Positions 32,701-45,804 of a DNA stretch of 64,000 nt are shown one piece after another. Where the stretch lies: contig JAPXFQ010002669.1 in NCBI GenBank assembly GCA_028564705.1, positions 1,974,660 through 2,038,659 on the forward strand, written 5' to 3'. Every line of letters begins with the position of its first letter. Position 1 is the stretch's first letter. The DNA is from Apricaphanius iberus. Lineage: Eukaryota > Chordata > Actinopteri > Cyprinodontiformes > Aphaniidae. Under the pieces are notes generated by a model. The model did not search any database, was not told the DNA's origin, and saw only the letters and a program-made list of their open reading frames with translations. Made by a program: the position numbers and the translations under genes.

Positions 32701-35700
32701 GATCGGAATCGGACGGACAAAGCCCGCTATTAAAACACTAATTTCCCCTCAAAATGCAAAAATGTTTCGCCATAAATACATTTTTACCTTTTCGCTAGTT
32801 CCAAGCGATGAAAGAGAGACTGATGTGCTCGTCATGTTGCTGCAAATAGATAATTCTCAGAGAATTGAGCGTCCATGTGAGAAGCACAACAGCAGCGCTT
32901 GATACAGTTTGAATTTAGTTTGCACAATAGCGGAGAATAAAGATGCCCATAAACGGCAGAAAATGTGTAACGTTTGGGATCGCTGCATTCTAAAAAAGAA
33001 GAGAACAAAGTACATATATTTAAGTAGAGCTGGCGTACCGCAGCAGTACGAGCTCAATGATCCAGCATAAGAAAACATCCACATGATTTTTCACCAAGCG
33101 TCGCTGAAACAAGGTAACGTAACCTAAAGCCTGTATACATTGATGTTCGCTAATTTTAATACTGTATTTGTAGCGATGTCTTGATGTTTAGCTTTGATGT
33201 TTTTAAGTAGTAAACTTATTCACGTTCCATCGCAATAGAGCCTTGTCCACGTACCCAAAACGGACATATTTTTCTACGGTTTGGCCTTTCATCCACAGGT
33301 AAACACATATTTCCGGCACAAAAAACAAGTCTTTAAAAAAAACTCTGGCCAAAGTGGAGAACTGCATTTTCTCCATTTTCAGTATCCGTGTGTGGATAGA
33401 TGAAAACAGAGTACAATAGCATCACTATCTGCGACAAAAAATGCTCAAACATCACAGTTACAGCATCAAAAATCATCAAACTTCATGCTGCGCTACAACA
33501 AAAGTAAGAAAAAAATGTTTTTTCTTCACAGAGACTCGTGTGAGTGTTTAGAATGATTAATAATTGATTATTCCTATACGCTCAGTGCTGCTGAGCAGGG
33601 TCGTATCCAGGAGGTGAATAAAGAGGGGCTAAAGGGGCCCAGGGTGGGTCTGGGACTGTAGCACCAAAATAAAAGCAGATATTTTCTTCTAGTGGGGACC
33701 CAATCTGAGCTGGTCACATTTTAGAGTTTAACTTTTAATAGGACATTTAAAGTTATTTTATTTTACTAAGGTTTATGTGACAATGTCTCAAACTCGGCTT
33801 GATTTTCAAACAATTTAAGTGATTGGCGAAGAAGAAAATCCCCAAAACATTGCAACTTTTAACAAAGGTTTTTTTTTTTTTTAAAGTGCATGGACTATTA
33901 AGTTTATTAACTTACATTATTGCTGTTGACGTTTATTTTGTCAAATAAATAATAAATACTGTAAATGGGCTTAGTTTTGGAGCCAAATGTTGGAGTTCTT
34001 TGTTTTTCTGAGAGATAAAAGCAACATGCTTGATCATTTTACAGCCACAAAATTTTTTAGATATGCATGATTTGTTTTGGTTATTTGAAAATGTAAAAAA
34101 ATTATCAGATTAATCGAATCGATAAAGGGCTTGATTGATCGATTACAAAAAGAATCAATAGCTGCAGCCCTAAAAACAACCCTTTAGTCAAAACCTTCAT
34201 TCTGCTGTTGCTCCCCCCCGAAACTACTTCCTGTTTGAACACATTCTGACCACTTGTAGCAGCTTAACTGCACGCAGAGTGCGGAAACAAAATAAGCGGC
34301 AGCTAATTGTTACTGCTCTCGACTCAGGTTTTTTTAGCTGCTTTGCTCCTACCTAGTCGCCATCGGCCCATGTAGTAGAGCTGCGTGCTTAGGAGCAGGG
34401 TGGCCAGAATGTGGATCACAGAGAAAACGATCCAGAACACAGTGTTGCCCCTCCCAAACACCTGAAACGAACAAAAAGAGAAACCGCCATAATTATTAAG
34501 CGGTGGGGGCAGCTAACCGGAGCTTGAACAAGTGTGAGGTGCGTCTGTGTGCGAGCGTACCACTCCCAGCACGGAGAAGAAGATGACGGCGGCCAGGCAG
34601 GCGTAGGCGGTGTAGGCGCTGGCGTTGATGTCGGGGTGCCTCTTCTGATACAGCTTCAACATGCACAGCCCGGCGATCATGTACATGAAGGAGGTGTCTG
34701 GAAGGCAGCGGAACAGAGAAATGTGTCAGGAACCTCACTAGTCATTTCAGATGTCTTTTTTCACCAAATGAAATTGGAATGACTGGAAATGGTCTACAGT
34801 GCAACAAAATGATCAATTTCCTGAAAACTTACAACAGAAAAAAAATCCAGCCTAGCGCAATAACTTCCTAACTAGTTAGTGGATTTACAACCATTATCCT
34901 TCACTGCATGTGTGCTGGGAGCGAGCAAAGACAAACATGAACAGGCAACCCATAAATCCTCATTTGACTGAAGAGGAAGCGAGCACGTCTCACCGAACTG
35001 GAAGTTGGTGTAGTTGGGACAGACGTGGTAACACGCGCTGAGCAGGCCCTCCATCATCAGAGCAGTTCCCATGGCGTAATACACACCGAAATGCTTCGGG
35101 ATACCGCACTCCTACAGGAGAAAAGAAAAACAGGATTCAAACATCCAGCTCAGCCCAGATGTTATGCGTGTAAGACTGGGGCGACAAGTGGCTCTTAGAG
35201 TCTTCTGATTTGGAACTTCACTTTGTCTAAAAATAGTTCAAGAACCTGCTAATGTTTTCTATATATAGAAATAAGGAATGCAGACTTTAGCAGAGAAATG
35301 CAGAATTTACACAATTCGGTAACAATAATAGGACCAGTATTTATTTAAGGAATGATATATTATGAATATATTCTATAATATAATACAGATTGTGTTTTAC
35401 TATACTCTATTTTTTAAACTATACAGGTTTTTCTTGATAAGTTAGAAAATTACTGAAGTTTATTTTTGTCAGTAAATCCAAGTAAAATGCATTATGTAGA
35501 TCAATTCACAGACTGTTTTCAAGCCTTTCTATTAATTTTCATGATTTTCTGCTTACAATTAAGATTGAAGAATTCTTGGAGTTTATTTTTGAACTTGTTT
35601 GCACAAACAAGGAGGAACAGCGTTAGTGATAGATCAGCCCATTAAAAATAAATAAATACGGTTAAGGTTTAATAAGAAATGTTCATAAACTGCTTAAAGG

Positions 35701-38700
35701 TTATTTTTCATCTGACCACATTGGAACGCACATTCTAATTGACTGAGATGTACCTAATTTTTCCTGTCAAAAGGTTGGAAATTGTTAGTTTTTAATGGCC
35801 ATTTTATATCAATATCAACATCCCATTATAGAAACTATATCAACCCACTTTCTGCAAACTTGATTGTTTCCCTTGATTTCAAAACCTAATAATATAAAGA
35901 AATATAATGGTAGTTCTTTAAATACCACAACTACTTGGATAATTTTTTCTTAAAATTATAAGTTGTCTTTTTTTTTCTTTCCAAAAGTCCACATTTGCGG
36001 GTCTAAAGGTTGCAGACCCCTGTTGTAGTAGATATGAACAAATTGGTTTGGCGGCGGGCGTCTCACCAACGCGTTGAGATCGTTGCGATCCAGCGCTCGG
36101 TTGTGTGCGACGTCCCTCTTGAGGACAATGAGGAGGAAGAGGAGTCCCAGCATCACGTAACCAAGGTTACTGATGATGTTGTTGAATGCACTGAACAGAC
36201 AAGGTTCATCACACCGAGCTGAGTATTTAGTATTGTTACAATAGTCCAAAAGCACAAAAGAAAAAAACAAAAAAAAACAAGAGACCTTAAAGCTCCCAGG
36301 GGGTGGGCGCACAGGAAGTTATAGTAGCAGATGTCCTGGTTTCCTGTCACGTTGACAACCTGCAGACCAGACATGAATGCACTGCGTGAATGTTTTGCAG
36401 GCTGTTTGGCAGCTGGGCTTGTTTCTCATTGATTACCGTCTGATATGTGATGACCAGCTGGATGACTGGCAGCGCGTAGAACACAGCTATGGTGGCGATA
36501 TTCCTGAAGACAGTGTGTGAAGAATGGGAAACTAATCATCAATTAATATTTTGTGAATCTATCAAACATTAAAAGGGGAAGTACCATTTTTTTTTCAACC
36601 TGGACCTTATTTTTTAGCAACTATTACATCCATTTACTCACCCCGACATGTTTGAAGCCACTTTGAGCTGTTGGGGCACCCAAAGTGCAGCCTAAATAAG
36701 GCATTATCTGCCAATGTTGTGTTATAAATCACTAGCACTATTCCCCTCTGAGTTTGGAGCATCTTAGAGGTGCATCCTTGTCTTCTGTTTTTGTTTTTTT
36801 CACAGGCTTTTAATGCAACCGATTTCAACTTACACTAACTGCCGATTTCAGTGATGTCGTAGCCGTCCAACATTGCAGCTGTAGTTTGCTCAGGTTGTAG
36901 AAAGGGAGCCTGTGGAAGCTGAACTTAGTCCACTTGGTCATTTTGATTGTGTTATTTGGAATTTGCAGTAACAATTTCTGTCTAACAGACTGGTATCGTA
37001 GAGCACAGAGGGAATGTCCTGCTCAGACTACAAACGTGATGGCGTACGACAGTGAGGTCATTGAAATCATGCGTTGGTGTAGTCAGATTAAAAGCTTCAA
37101 AAACACCCTAGTGATGCATAGCAAACACTGGTTTAGAGGCTGCACTCCCATTAACGCCCATTAAATGAATGATGAATGGATATTAACTTCTCCCCAAGGA
37201 CTCCGAGTAGCACCAAACTTGTCCTGGTGAGCAAATAAAGGTAATGCATGCTAGAAATCAGAGCTCCCAGGGGGTGGGCCCACAGGAAGTTGTACTGGCT
37301 GCCTGATTACATGTTGGCTGTAAGTTTATTATCTTATTTCTTTATGGGCACCTGTTTATAATAAAGCCGTGGTGCTGCGCTCAGCCTGACGGTAATGTCA
37401 CTAGCTAGCTGTTCTCTACACAGAGTGCTAACACAGCCTGCAGTGTAAGCTGTCAGTTTGCAGTGAAATTGCTTCATAACTCTGTAATGTGTTGTTGACT
37501 TTGGGTTGTGAATATGTCTATGACATGTCAGTAATGTAGTGAAGTTATAAATAGTGGCGATTGTTGTGACTTTATAACCTGCTGTGTGGATGATCAATTG
37601 GTATAAAATGTGTATGAAGAGTCGGGCACTGTGAGTTGTCCTATTAATTATATCCCTTCTTTGTTTTTTGCTGTTTAAAGTCAAGGCATGTTGATCATAT
37701 AATTGTAGATATCTCCATACTGATCTGGCGGCGGTCATATCTGAGGAGTTTCCTCCCGTAGCTTGTAAGTAAATTATCATAAACGGTCTGGAAGCTTTGC
37801 GGTACGAACAGCTTTCGGATGTGACTTTTTCAATCATCTGCACAAAGATGGTTTAGGTTTTATTTTGTTTGTCTAATTATTCAACCACAACCACACGGCA
37901 TTTTCATAGAGGTGTGGAAGCTTTTTGCCCTCCACTGTTGTAAGCATGCGCGAAAATACCCGGATGAAAACGATAACATTCAACGTGTCTATACAGCTTA
38001 GTCCAATTTAATTTGAACTGGAGTTTCACAAAACGGACTATTCTACCCAGATAATGCGATTGAGAATTGCACTTCTCTGCAACCAAACCCTGTGCCCCCG
38101 CCCATACTTGCACACCCCCTCAGGAAGTGACGAGATGTGGAAGCGCTAATCAACAACACAATAGTAGCATAAAAAGGAATGTGGCAGCTAAGACAAACGT
38201 AAGCAATCGGTGCATTTCTCAACTGACGAAGAAGCGATTCATTATGAATATCCTGCTTTGACCTCGTCTGCTTCACTCCCATCAGCATCTGTTTACTGCC
38301 TGAGTGCTGCTCAAGGCTACGCGGTAGAATGTTAATAAGAAGGGGTGTATATCCATATCTATAATTGCGTATATAACATACTCCATTTAATAACTATTTT
38401 CTGAGTTACATGTAAACTGGGACTATGCTCTCAGCAGGGGGCAAGCCCTTAGTCTGATTCGTCCAAAAAACTCGATTTAGATGGGCATGTGAACGTACTG
38501 AGTGTTGCAAAGTAAATTCCCAGCAGCAGAGCAGGGGCTGGGTCGCTTTTTACTAGAAGTGCAACTCATAGAATACTCTAAAAATGTAAGTAAACAGCAG
38601 TCTGTTTTACTGTTCTCTACACTTCCATGTTCAAAGATTGCCAAAAATAAACCATATTAAAGTGACAGTGTGTAGTTTCTGCAGTACATCTTTGAAAATA

Positions 38701-41700
38701 GCCATTAAAATATTATGTAATAATAATAATTACGTAAAGCACATTAATTGCAATTTATTGGCGATATTGTAAAATATGACTTTCAAAATCAGTTTCAAAA
38801 TACAAAGGCGCGGGTCCTCTTTTCAGGGGAGCGCCATATTAGATGACGTCTTTACTTCAACAAGAGCCCAGACGGACAAAGCGCACGGAACACGCCTGCT
38901 ATTTAAACATTAATTTCCCCTCAAAATGCAAAACATTTTTGCCATAAATACCTTTTTACCTTTTCGCTAGTTCCAAGCGATGAAAGAGAGACTGATGTGC
39001 TCGTCATGTTGCTGCAAATAGATAATTCTCAGGGAATTGAGCGTTTGAAAACAGCACTAGTTGGACCTCCGTTGTTGAGTTTCTTACTCAAAGACACAGA
39101 TACCGCATGCTTGTGATAATTTAGGTATGCACTGCCCCCTACTGGCCGAAAATTGCACACTGTGCCTTTAAATAAACTATCCTTTCAATTTAAAGCAGCT
39201 ATTGCTGTATTAACTATAGCGTTCTGTTCTGTTGAAATGATCTGGGTCTGATGTTGAGCTGATAAATCACAGACGTGTGATCTCTGTTGCCTTTGTCAGC
39301 TATCTAGAAAATTGAGCTCCACTTCGTGCACCCCTGTGTAGGTCACGGACTCGCATGTCTCCGTCCTTACGCAAACGGAAGAGTTTTAGCTAGGCATTAG
39401 GGTGCATTCACACCAGCCCTGTTTAGCTGGCTTTAATCGGGCTTTAGTTAGCCCAGAAAAGTCTGGTTCATTTGGGGAGGTGTGAATCGAACTGCCTAAA
39501 AAAAACCCCAACAAGGAATCCTAAAACTGATAAAATCTGATTCTAGTCCATGTTTTAACTTCATGAAGCAGGAAGTGTTGCCACCACAGGCGAAGAGATA
39601 AACAAGCTAAAAAAAAAAAAAATAAATAAAAAAAAAGAGGCAACAGTGTTGCAATATTTGCCAATATCGAGAAGATGTCTATTGGACTATCAGGCGAGAA
39701 AACGACCCAAAATGTAGGAACGAGGGTTTTGAGGCATTACAGCCGGTAAAAGCAGAGTACCCACCAGAAGTAGATTTGGTATTTCTTGCTGAGGACCCTC
39801 TTGTCTTTGCGAGCCAGGTCGGACACACACAGGTACTTCTGGGAGAAGGAATCAGAAGTCAAAAATAAACGCTGATTCTTCTGTTTACATCAGTTTCCAA
39901 ATCTCAACACAAGTTCTCAATTGGATTTAGATCTGGCCGATGGTAAAAGGTCTGTACTTGTATAGCGCTTTATTTAGTCCCTACGAACCCCAAAGCGCTT
40001 CACAATACATTTAGTGAATTACCAATTTACGCAAACATTCATACACTGGTCTAATCTAAATCATCCAATTATTTACATTTAGGCAGAATTTTTTTTCAAT
40101 TAGACTAAAACTCTAAACGTTTTTTGTGCTGGATTTTTCTCAAGGGTATAAGAGTAACGAGGCGCTTAACAGAAATGCAATAAAACCATGTATTTTTTCT
40201 TCATTCCACACATTTGTACACTTTCTGCTGATCCGTGCCGCAGCATGCTGATGAGGCGTACCTTGGTGCGGACGATGTTTTTATCAGAGTCGATGTCCTC
40301 CAGCGTGTCGTAGTCGTCCTCCTCCACAGAACTTAAAGACTCCTGCCTGCTTCGTGCTACGCTGTCCAACGATCGCTCTAAATGGGAGGGAGGGACAGAG
40401 ACAGTTCAGCTGATTGGATGGACACCGTGAGCAATTTGGTGATTGGATACAAAAAGAAAATTTGGGAAACTGATTAAAAGAAGTACCGGAAAGTATCACA
40501 AATTTTAATTTTTTTACTAGCGTAGCTATCCCGAATCACTTCCTATTCAATTTGGGTTGCATCGCGTAATAAGAATCGGGTCTCATTGTTGATTAGCACA
40601 GTGCTGATTGGTTTGGAGCAAATCTGGTAAACTGATTTCTGGGGAAAACTGTGTGGTAGCGTGTCACCGATGCGGATGGCTATGTGGTGGAGGTGACTGA
40701 GGAACGGTCGGCGTTTCAAAGGTTCCTGTCCTGATGAACAAAGACAGAATAGCAGTGAGGGAGCTGAGGGCGCTAGCAGAGGAAGAGGAGCCAGCCATGG
40801 TCATGCTGTGATGTGACTGTGATGAGCTGGGTAAAAAAATAAATAAAAAAGCAGTGCTGTCTGTTGGAGCTCATACCCAGGTATCCGTAGTTGTTGTCGG
40901 TTGATGTGGCGCTGTCAGTGACAGCTTCGGAGCTCAGTGTGCTGCCGTTGTCAGCTGGAGGAAGAAATAAATAATAAAAAAAAGTGTGTTGATTCAATAA
41001 CCTTCAATAAGCTAGGTGATTAAATAACGCATATCAGCTCCCAACTTACCAAAGGAGCCATATTCATAGGGCGAGGCTGGAGTCTTGCCTGTGACAAATA
41101 GATGCATTTAAAAAGCCAGAAGAGACCAATTTAAAACACGCACAGGCACTACTAAAGCCATTAAGGATACTATCACTGCTACATATACTACTGGAACGAC
41201 AAGAGAGTTGGATCGGACTTTCTGGTACAGTACTTGGCTTATTTGTGTCCTATCTAATGAACAGGGATTTCTTGTGCCAATAGGAAACCTTTCATTGTAA
41301 CAAACAGAAATCACATGTGGGGTCCCCCAAGGCCCCATCCTGGGGCCTCTTCTATTTAATATCTACATGCTCCTACTAACCTAGATTATCACAACCAATT
41401 AGAGCAGTTACCATAACTGTGCAGATGATACTCAAATCTACATTAGAATATCGCCAAGTGACACTGAACCCATCAGACCCAGACCCTCAGAGAATGCATT
41501 AAGCAAACCAATGGATGGATGGGCCATTAATTTCTCCAAATTAATGGAAACTAAAGTAATTATCTTTGGACCTAAAGAGGAACGAGCAAGAGTCCGTACA
41601 CAGTTTCAGTTAATCCAGAATCCAGCTAGAAACTACTGATCAGGCAGGTAATCTTGGTGTAACAATGGACTCTGACATGAACCCCCAGGATCAAATAAAG

Positions 41701-44700
41701 GCATAATAAGGTCAGCCTTCTATCACCTGAAGAACATTTCTAGGATTAAAGGACTAACATCATAACCGTATCCATGCAATCCAGCAGAGTTATTTAATAA
41801 TTAACAAAAAATAATTAACAAATGCAACATTGTCTTCACAGGTCTGCCTAAATAGTCGACCAGACAGCTGCAGGTGATCCAGAACGCTGCTATTGCATTT
41901 TCACTGGAACCAGGAAAGAAGAGCACTTTACCCCAATTCTAAAGTCCTTAAACTGGCTCCCTGTAGCTCAGAATATATTTCAAAACACTCCCAACTAGTT
42001 TATAAATCATTGAATGGCTTAGCGCCAAAGTATGTTGAAGACCTGCTGTCTCTCCCCCAGACCAATCAGCTCCTCCAACTCTAGTCTACAGATCATCCCT
42101 GGGTTCAGAACCAAACATGGAGAAGAAGCTTTTAGTTTCTATGCTCCTCCTATGTGGAACAAACTTCCTGATTCCAAAGCTGCTGAAACACTGACTTCCT
42201 TTAACAAAAACTAAAAACTCATTTGTTTACAGCTGCCTTTGAGTAAGTGATTCATAACACCTGGGTTTTCATTGTTTTGTGTCCCTAATTTTTTGTTTTT
42301 GTAATGCTTTTATTTTATTTCTTAATGCTTTACAACACCTTGAATAACCATGTTGCTGAATGAGTTCTCTACAAATAAAGCTGCCCTGCCAAAACACACC
42401 GCATCAGAGCCGTTAGTACATTAACACAAATATGACAGATGCACGAACACATACAGCAGCCTGGGCACAATGTGGTAATGGATTTATTTAAAAGGGCTTG
42501 AAAGCTTTAAAACATCAGCTTAGTTAAAGAAAGGCAAAACAAAGATATTCATCACCGTCTCATTACAACCACAGACTTTGGAGATTTTCTGGGACACAAA
42601 GCAGCACATAAATTGTGATGTGGAAGAAGTTTTCAGGCCTGGTCACAGATTCTCAATTAGATTCAGGTCTGAACTTTGACTAGGAACTCCAAATACCCAA
42701 AGATGCTTTAATCTAAACCTTATATTTTGCTTGTTTTTTCCTCATTTTCCTGCTAAAAGCCCAGCCTCAAGTCTTTTACAGCCTCTTAACAGGTTTTCTT
42801 CCAGACCTGCTAGAAAACCTGTTTCTCCCTTCAGAGCTGTGTAGCTTTTATTTCTTCCATCTCACAACCAGATGCTAGACTGTGTCCGGTTTGTCACATA
42901 CAAGTCAACAAAATTCATCCAGGTGTCAGACTTGTGGCTGTAATGTGATACAATGTGAGAAACATGAGGTTTTGTGATCGATACAGGCTAACGTGCTCAT
43001 TTAAAACTACTGCAGGGAACTTCATGTGTGACAGACAGCACAAAGAAGTTAAAATCTTCACTCCCAATATGAACTGAAAGAATTGTGGGAATTCAGAAAC
43101 AGACCGAAAAGCAGTTTTGAACGACTGGGACCTCGTGTTATTTGCATTTGTGTTTCCTTCAGCCGTCGGTCACACCTGTGAAGCATCGAGGAGCGCCTGC
43201 AACCTTTATTTGTTTGAGACCGCAAAGTTAAGCTCTGCAGTCGTGCCAAAGCAGTCTGCGGAGCTCACTAAGCAGCCAATCAGGCTCTTCCTTTCAACAG
43301 AGGATGCTTCGACCCTGGCGAGGTTAGCTGATGCATGCGGACGATCAAAAAACAAAACAAACAAAGGTGTGAGAAAGAGCAGCGAGTGCACAAGAGGAGT
43401 GACTGTGTCGTTATACCGTCGGTGTTCTTCCCAAGAAGGGAGGCTGAGCCGCACAGGGAGAGAAGGTCAAAGACACACAATGAGTAAACGCCGACATTTA
43501 GCGCTACATTAAACAAATCATAATACGGTTGAGATGTATTAGCTAATTTATCATCCATTTATAAGATTTGCTTGTTTAAAACAAAAATCAGCCAACTGTT
43601 GAGTTACCCGTCTCAGCAGGCGACATGTCAGGAATGTTCTGAAACATCTCTCTTCTCTTCGTCCTGCAGAGGAAAAACAGCCTAAAAGTCAAATTAATCA
43701 CGTGCGGGTTCGCCCTCACATGATTTAGTCGGAGACTTTCAAGTAAGTGTTTGAGTAAGGAAAACATTCCAGTTGGGCTTTTTCACTTCAACTCTGACAT
43801 TTTTAATCTGACTCGCGTGTTACATACAGCTGCTATTTGTAGCATCTTTCAGTCAGAAAGTGGGAGCTCTGTGATTCTTGTTCGAATTGGTTTCCTCTAC
43901 TGATCGGCTTTGGTTTTTACAGTTAGAAAATGCCCTGACGCTTTCCAATCAGTAAACTAAAGATTTTTTATTGCTACTTACACAATTGTACTAGTATTAG
44001 AATATTGTTACGGTGAGGTCATAGTGGGAAATATAAAAAGGTAGAAAAGATAAATTTAGCCAAAGGTAAAGATTTTGACTATACCGCGAATTATCAATTT
44101 GATGTCATCAAGCCATGCCTAAATATCCTTGTACCAGGTATGGAAGGAAGATAAATACCGATCTTCTATACTTTTCATTTCACTAGATAGGGAAAGTTTT
44201 AATTCTTTTTTTTTTTTTTTTATGGATAAGAAACCTGTTGAATGTTGAACTATTTAATTCAAATTTGTGCAAGTTTCCTTTGGTGTAACATTACATTTAA
44301 AAAAAGTAACCAGAAAAAAACAGAGTTTTGAATTTTAATGAATCTTTTATTTTATTTAAAATATCTTCATCTTTATTTATGTTGTGAGATTTTTTTGTTT
44401 CTTTTTTTGGAAAAGAATTTCATTTTTTGTGCATGCATTTATACAATAAATTATTTTTTCAACCTTTTGGAAGTTATTCTGCTGCAGTGTATCTGGATTG
44501 TGAGAATGCTCATAAGAAATATATAAAGAAAATGATATATATATATATATATATATAGTTACAGCACATGCTTTAGATTATATTGCAATATAGATTTAAA
44601 GCCATATCGCCCAGTCCTATGGTGAGGCTCGTTGGTCAGATGAAAAGTAGCTTTTGGAAAAACAAACTTTAAATAAATAGGAAATGTGCATCTTTTTTAT

Positions 44701-45755
44701 CAGGCCCGACATTTGAAAATGTTTTTTAAATGGTTTTTAATGGCCTTTATTTACCAGTCGCTTGGCAGGAAGAAGAGCAGAGTTAGAAGGGGAAGACATG
44801 CAATAAATGGTACCATAATTAAATAGTGTAATTAATCTAGGCAATAGATTTCAATTAGTGAACAGAGTTACAACAGTGAACAAACGTTTCCATAATATTC
44901 CAGTTTAACGAATGAGTGTCGATGTAGCAAATTTAAAAAGAAAAAGAAAACTTCAACATCCGTTCTTGGGCATTTTCACCGAGGTCTGAGCTACAAGGTC
45001 AGCTCAGCAATAAAAGCCTTCTAAAGAGTGAATCGGCATTTACCGCAGCTGTTGCCTACAGTTATAGAAGCTGCCTACTAAATAAAACCTGTTAAACAAT
45101 TAGACTCTAGCTCCCAAACATGCAGCGTCTATGCCCCAAACAGGGTTTTCTTTTTTTATTTCTTCTGGTGGAGCTGAAGCCACAATATATCAGTTCTTGT
45201 GATCTAAATGAAACTATTGTCAGGGATTTTTGAGCATAACAACTAATTCCTGTTCTAGTTCCATAGAGGTGTGACACTTGTGACCTTGTGAATGGTAAAG
45301 TGTTAGAAATAAGAAAACAGACATCAGCAGCGCGGGAAAGAGACAAATAATTGTAAGGCAATCCCAGAGTGTGTTCTGGTTTTCTTATCAAAGTCAACCA
45401 AGTCTTCTGTGTTTTTATAAATTCATATTCAAAAATATTTTAGTGATCACAAAGGGGAATAAGGAGTTGCTGTAACTTCTGTTATTCATGTTTCTTTAAA
45501 GAGTTGTAAATGCTGCTGGCCGTGGGCAGGAAGGATCTCCTGCAGTGGTGTGTGTTACAGCACATCCTAAGAAGCCTCTGACTGAAGACGCTCTCTTTCA
45601 ACCAAATCTTTAGCTTGACAAAAATAACACTAGCTGGAAAATATTCAGAGATGAAAGCAGAACACAGAGAAAACGCTAAGCACTGGGGATGGAAAATATG
45701 ACCATAGATCTATATGAGAACTAATCCAAAGCGTGGGTGATAACAATATTTATTG

Positions 45756-45804
<49 letters not shown>

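Larger units (their letters stand above)
31595..34352 (-). other. sidt2 intron 19
   Basis: This 2.8 kb intron holds a plus-strand LINE fragment (about 31850-32640), a partial copy of the TTAA-flanked MITE (32710-32876), and a hAT-like right end (about 34085-34172). Between 32880 and 34080 nothing coding is recognised. Confidence 0.65.
36504..39764 (-). other. sidt2 intron 13
   Basis: This 3.3 kb intron holds a second foldback-family element (36588-37258), a short copy of part of exon 15 (37262-37296), a moderately GC-rich unassigned block (about 37870-38530) and TTAA-flanked MITE copy B (38661-39167). Confidence 0.65.
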
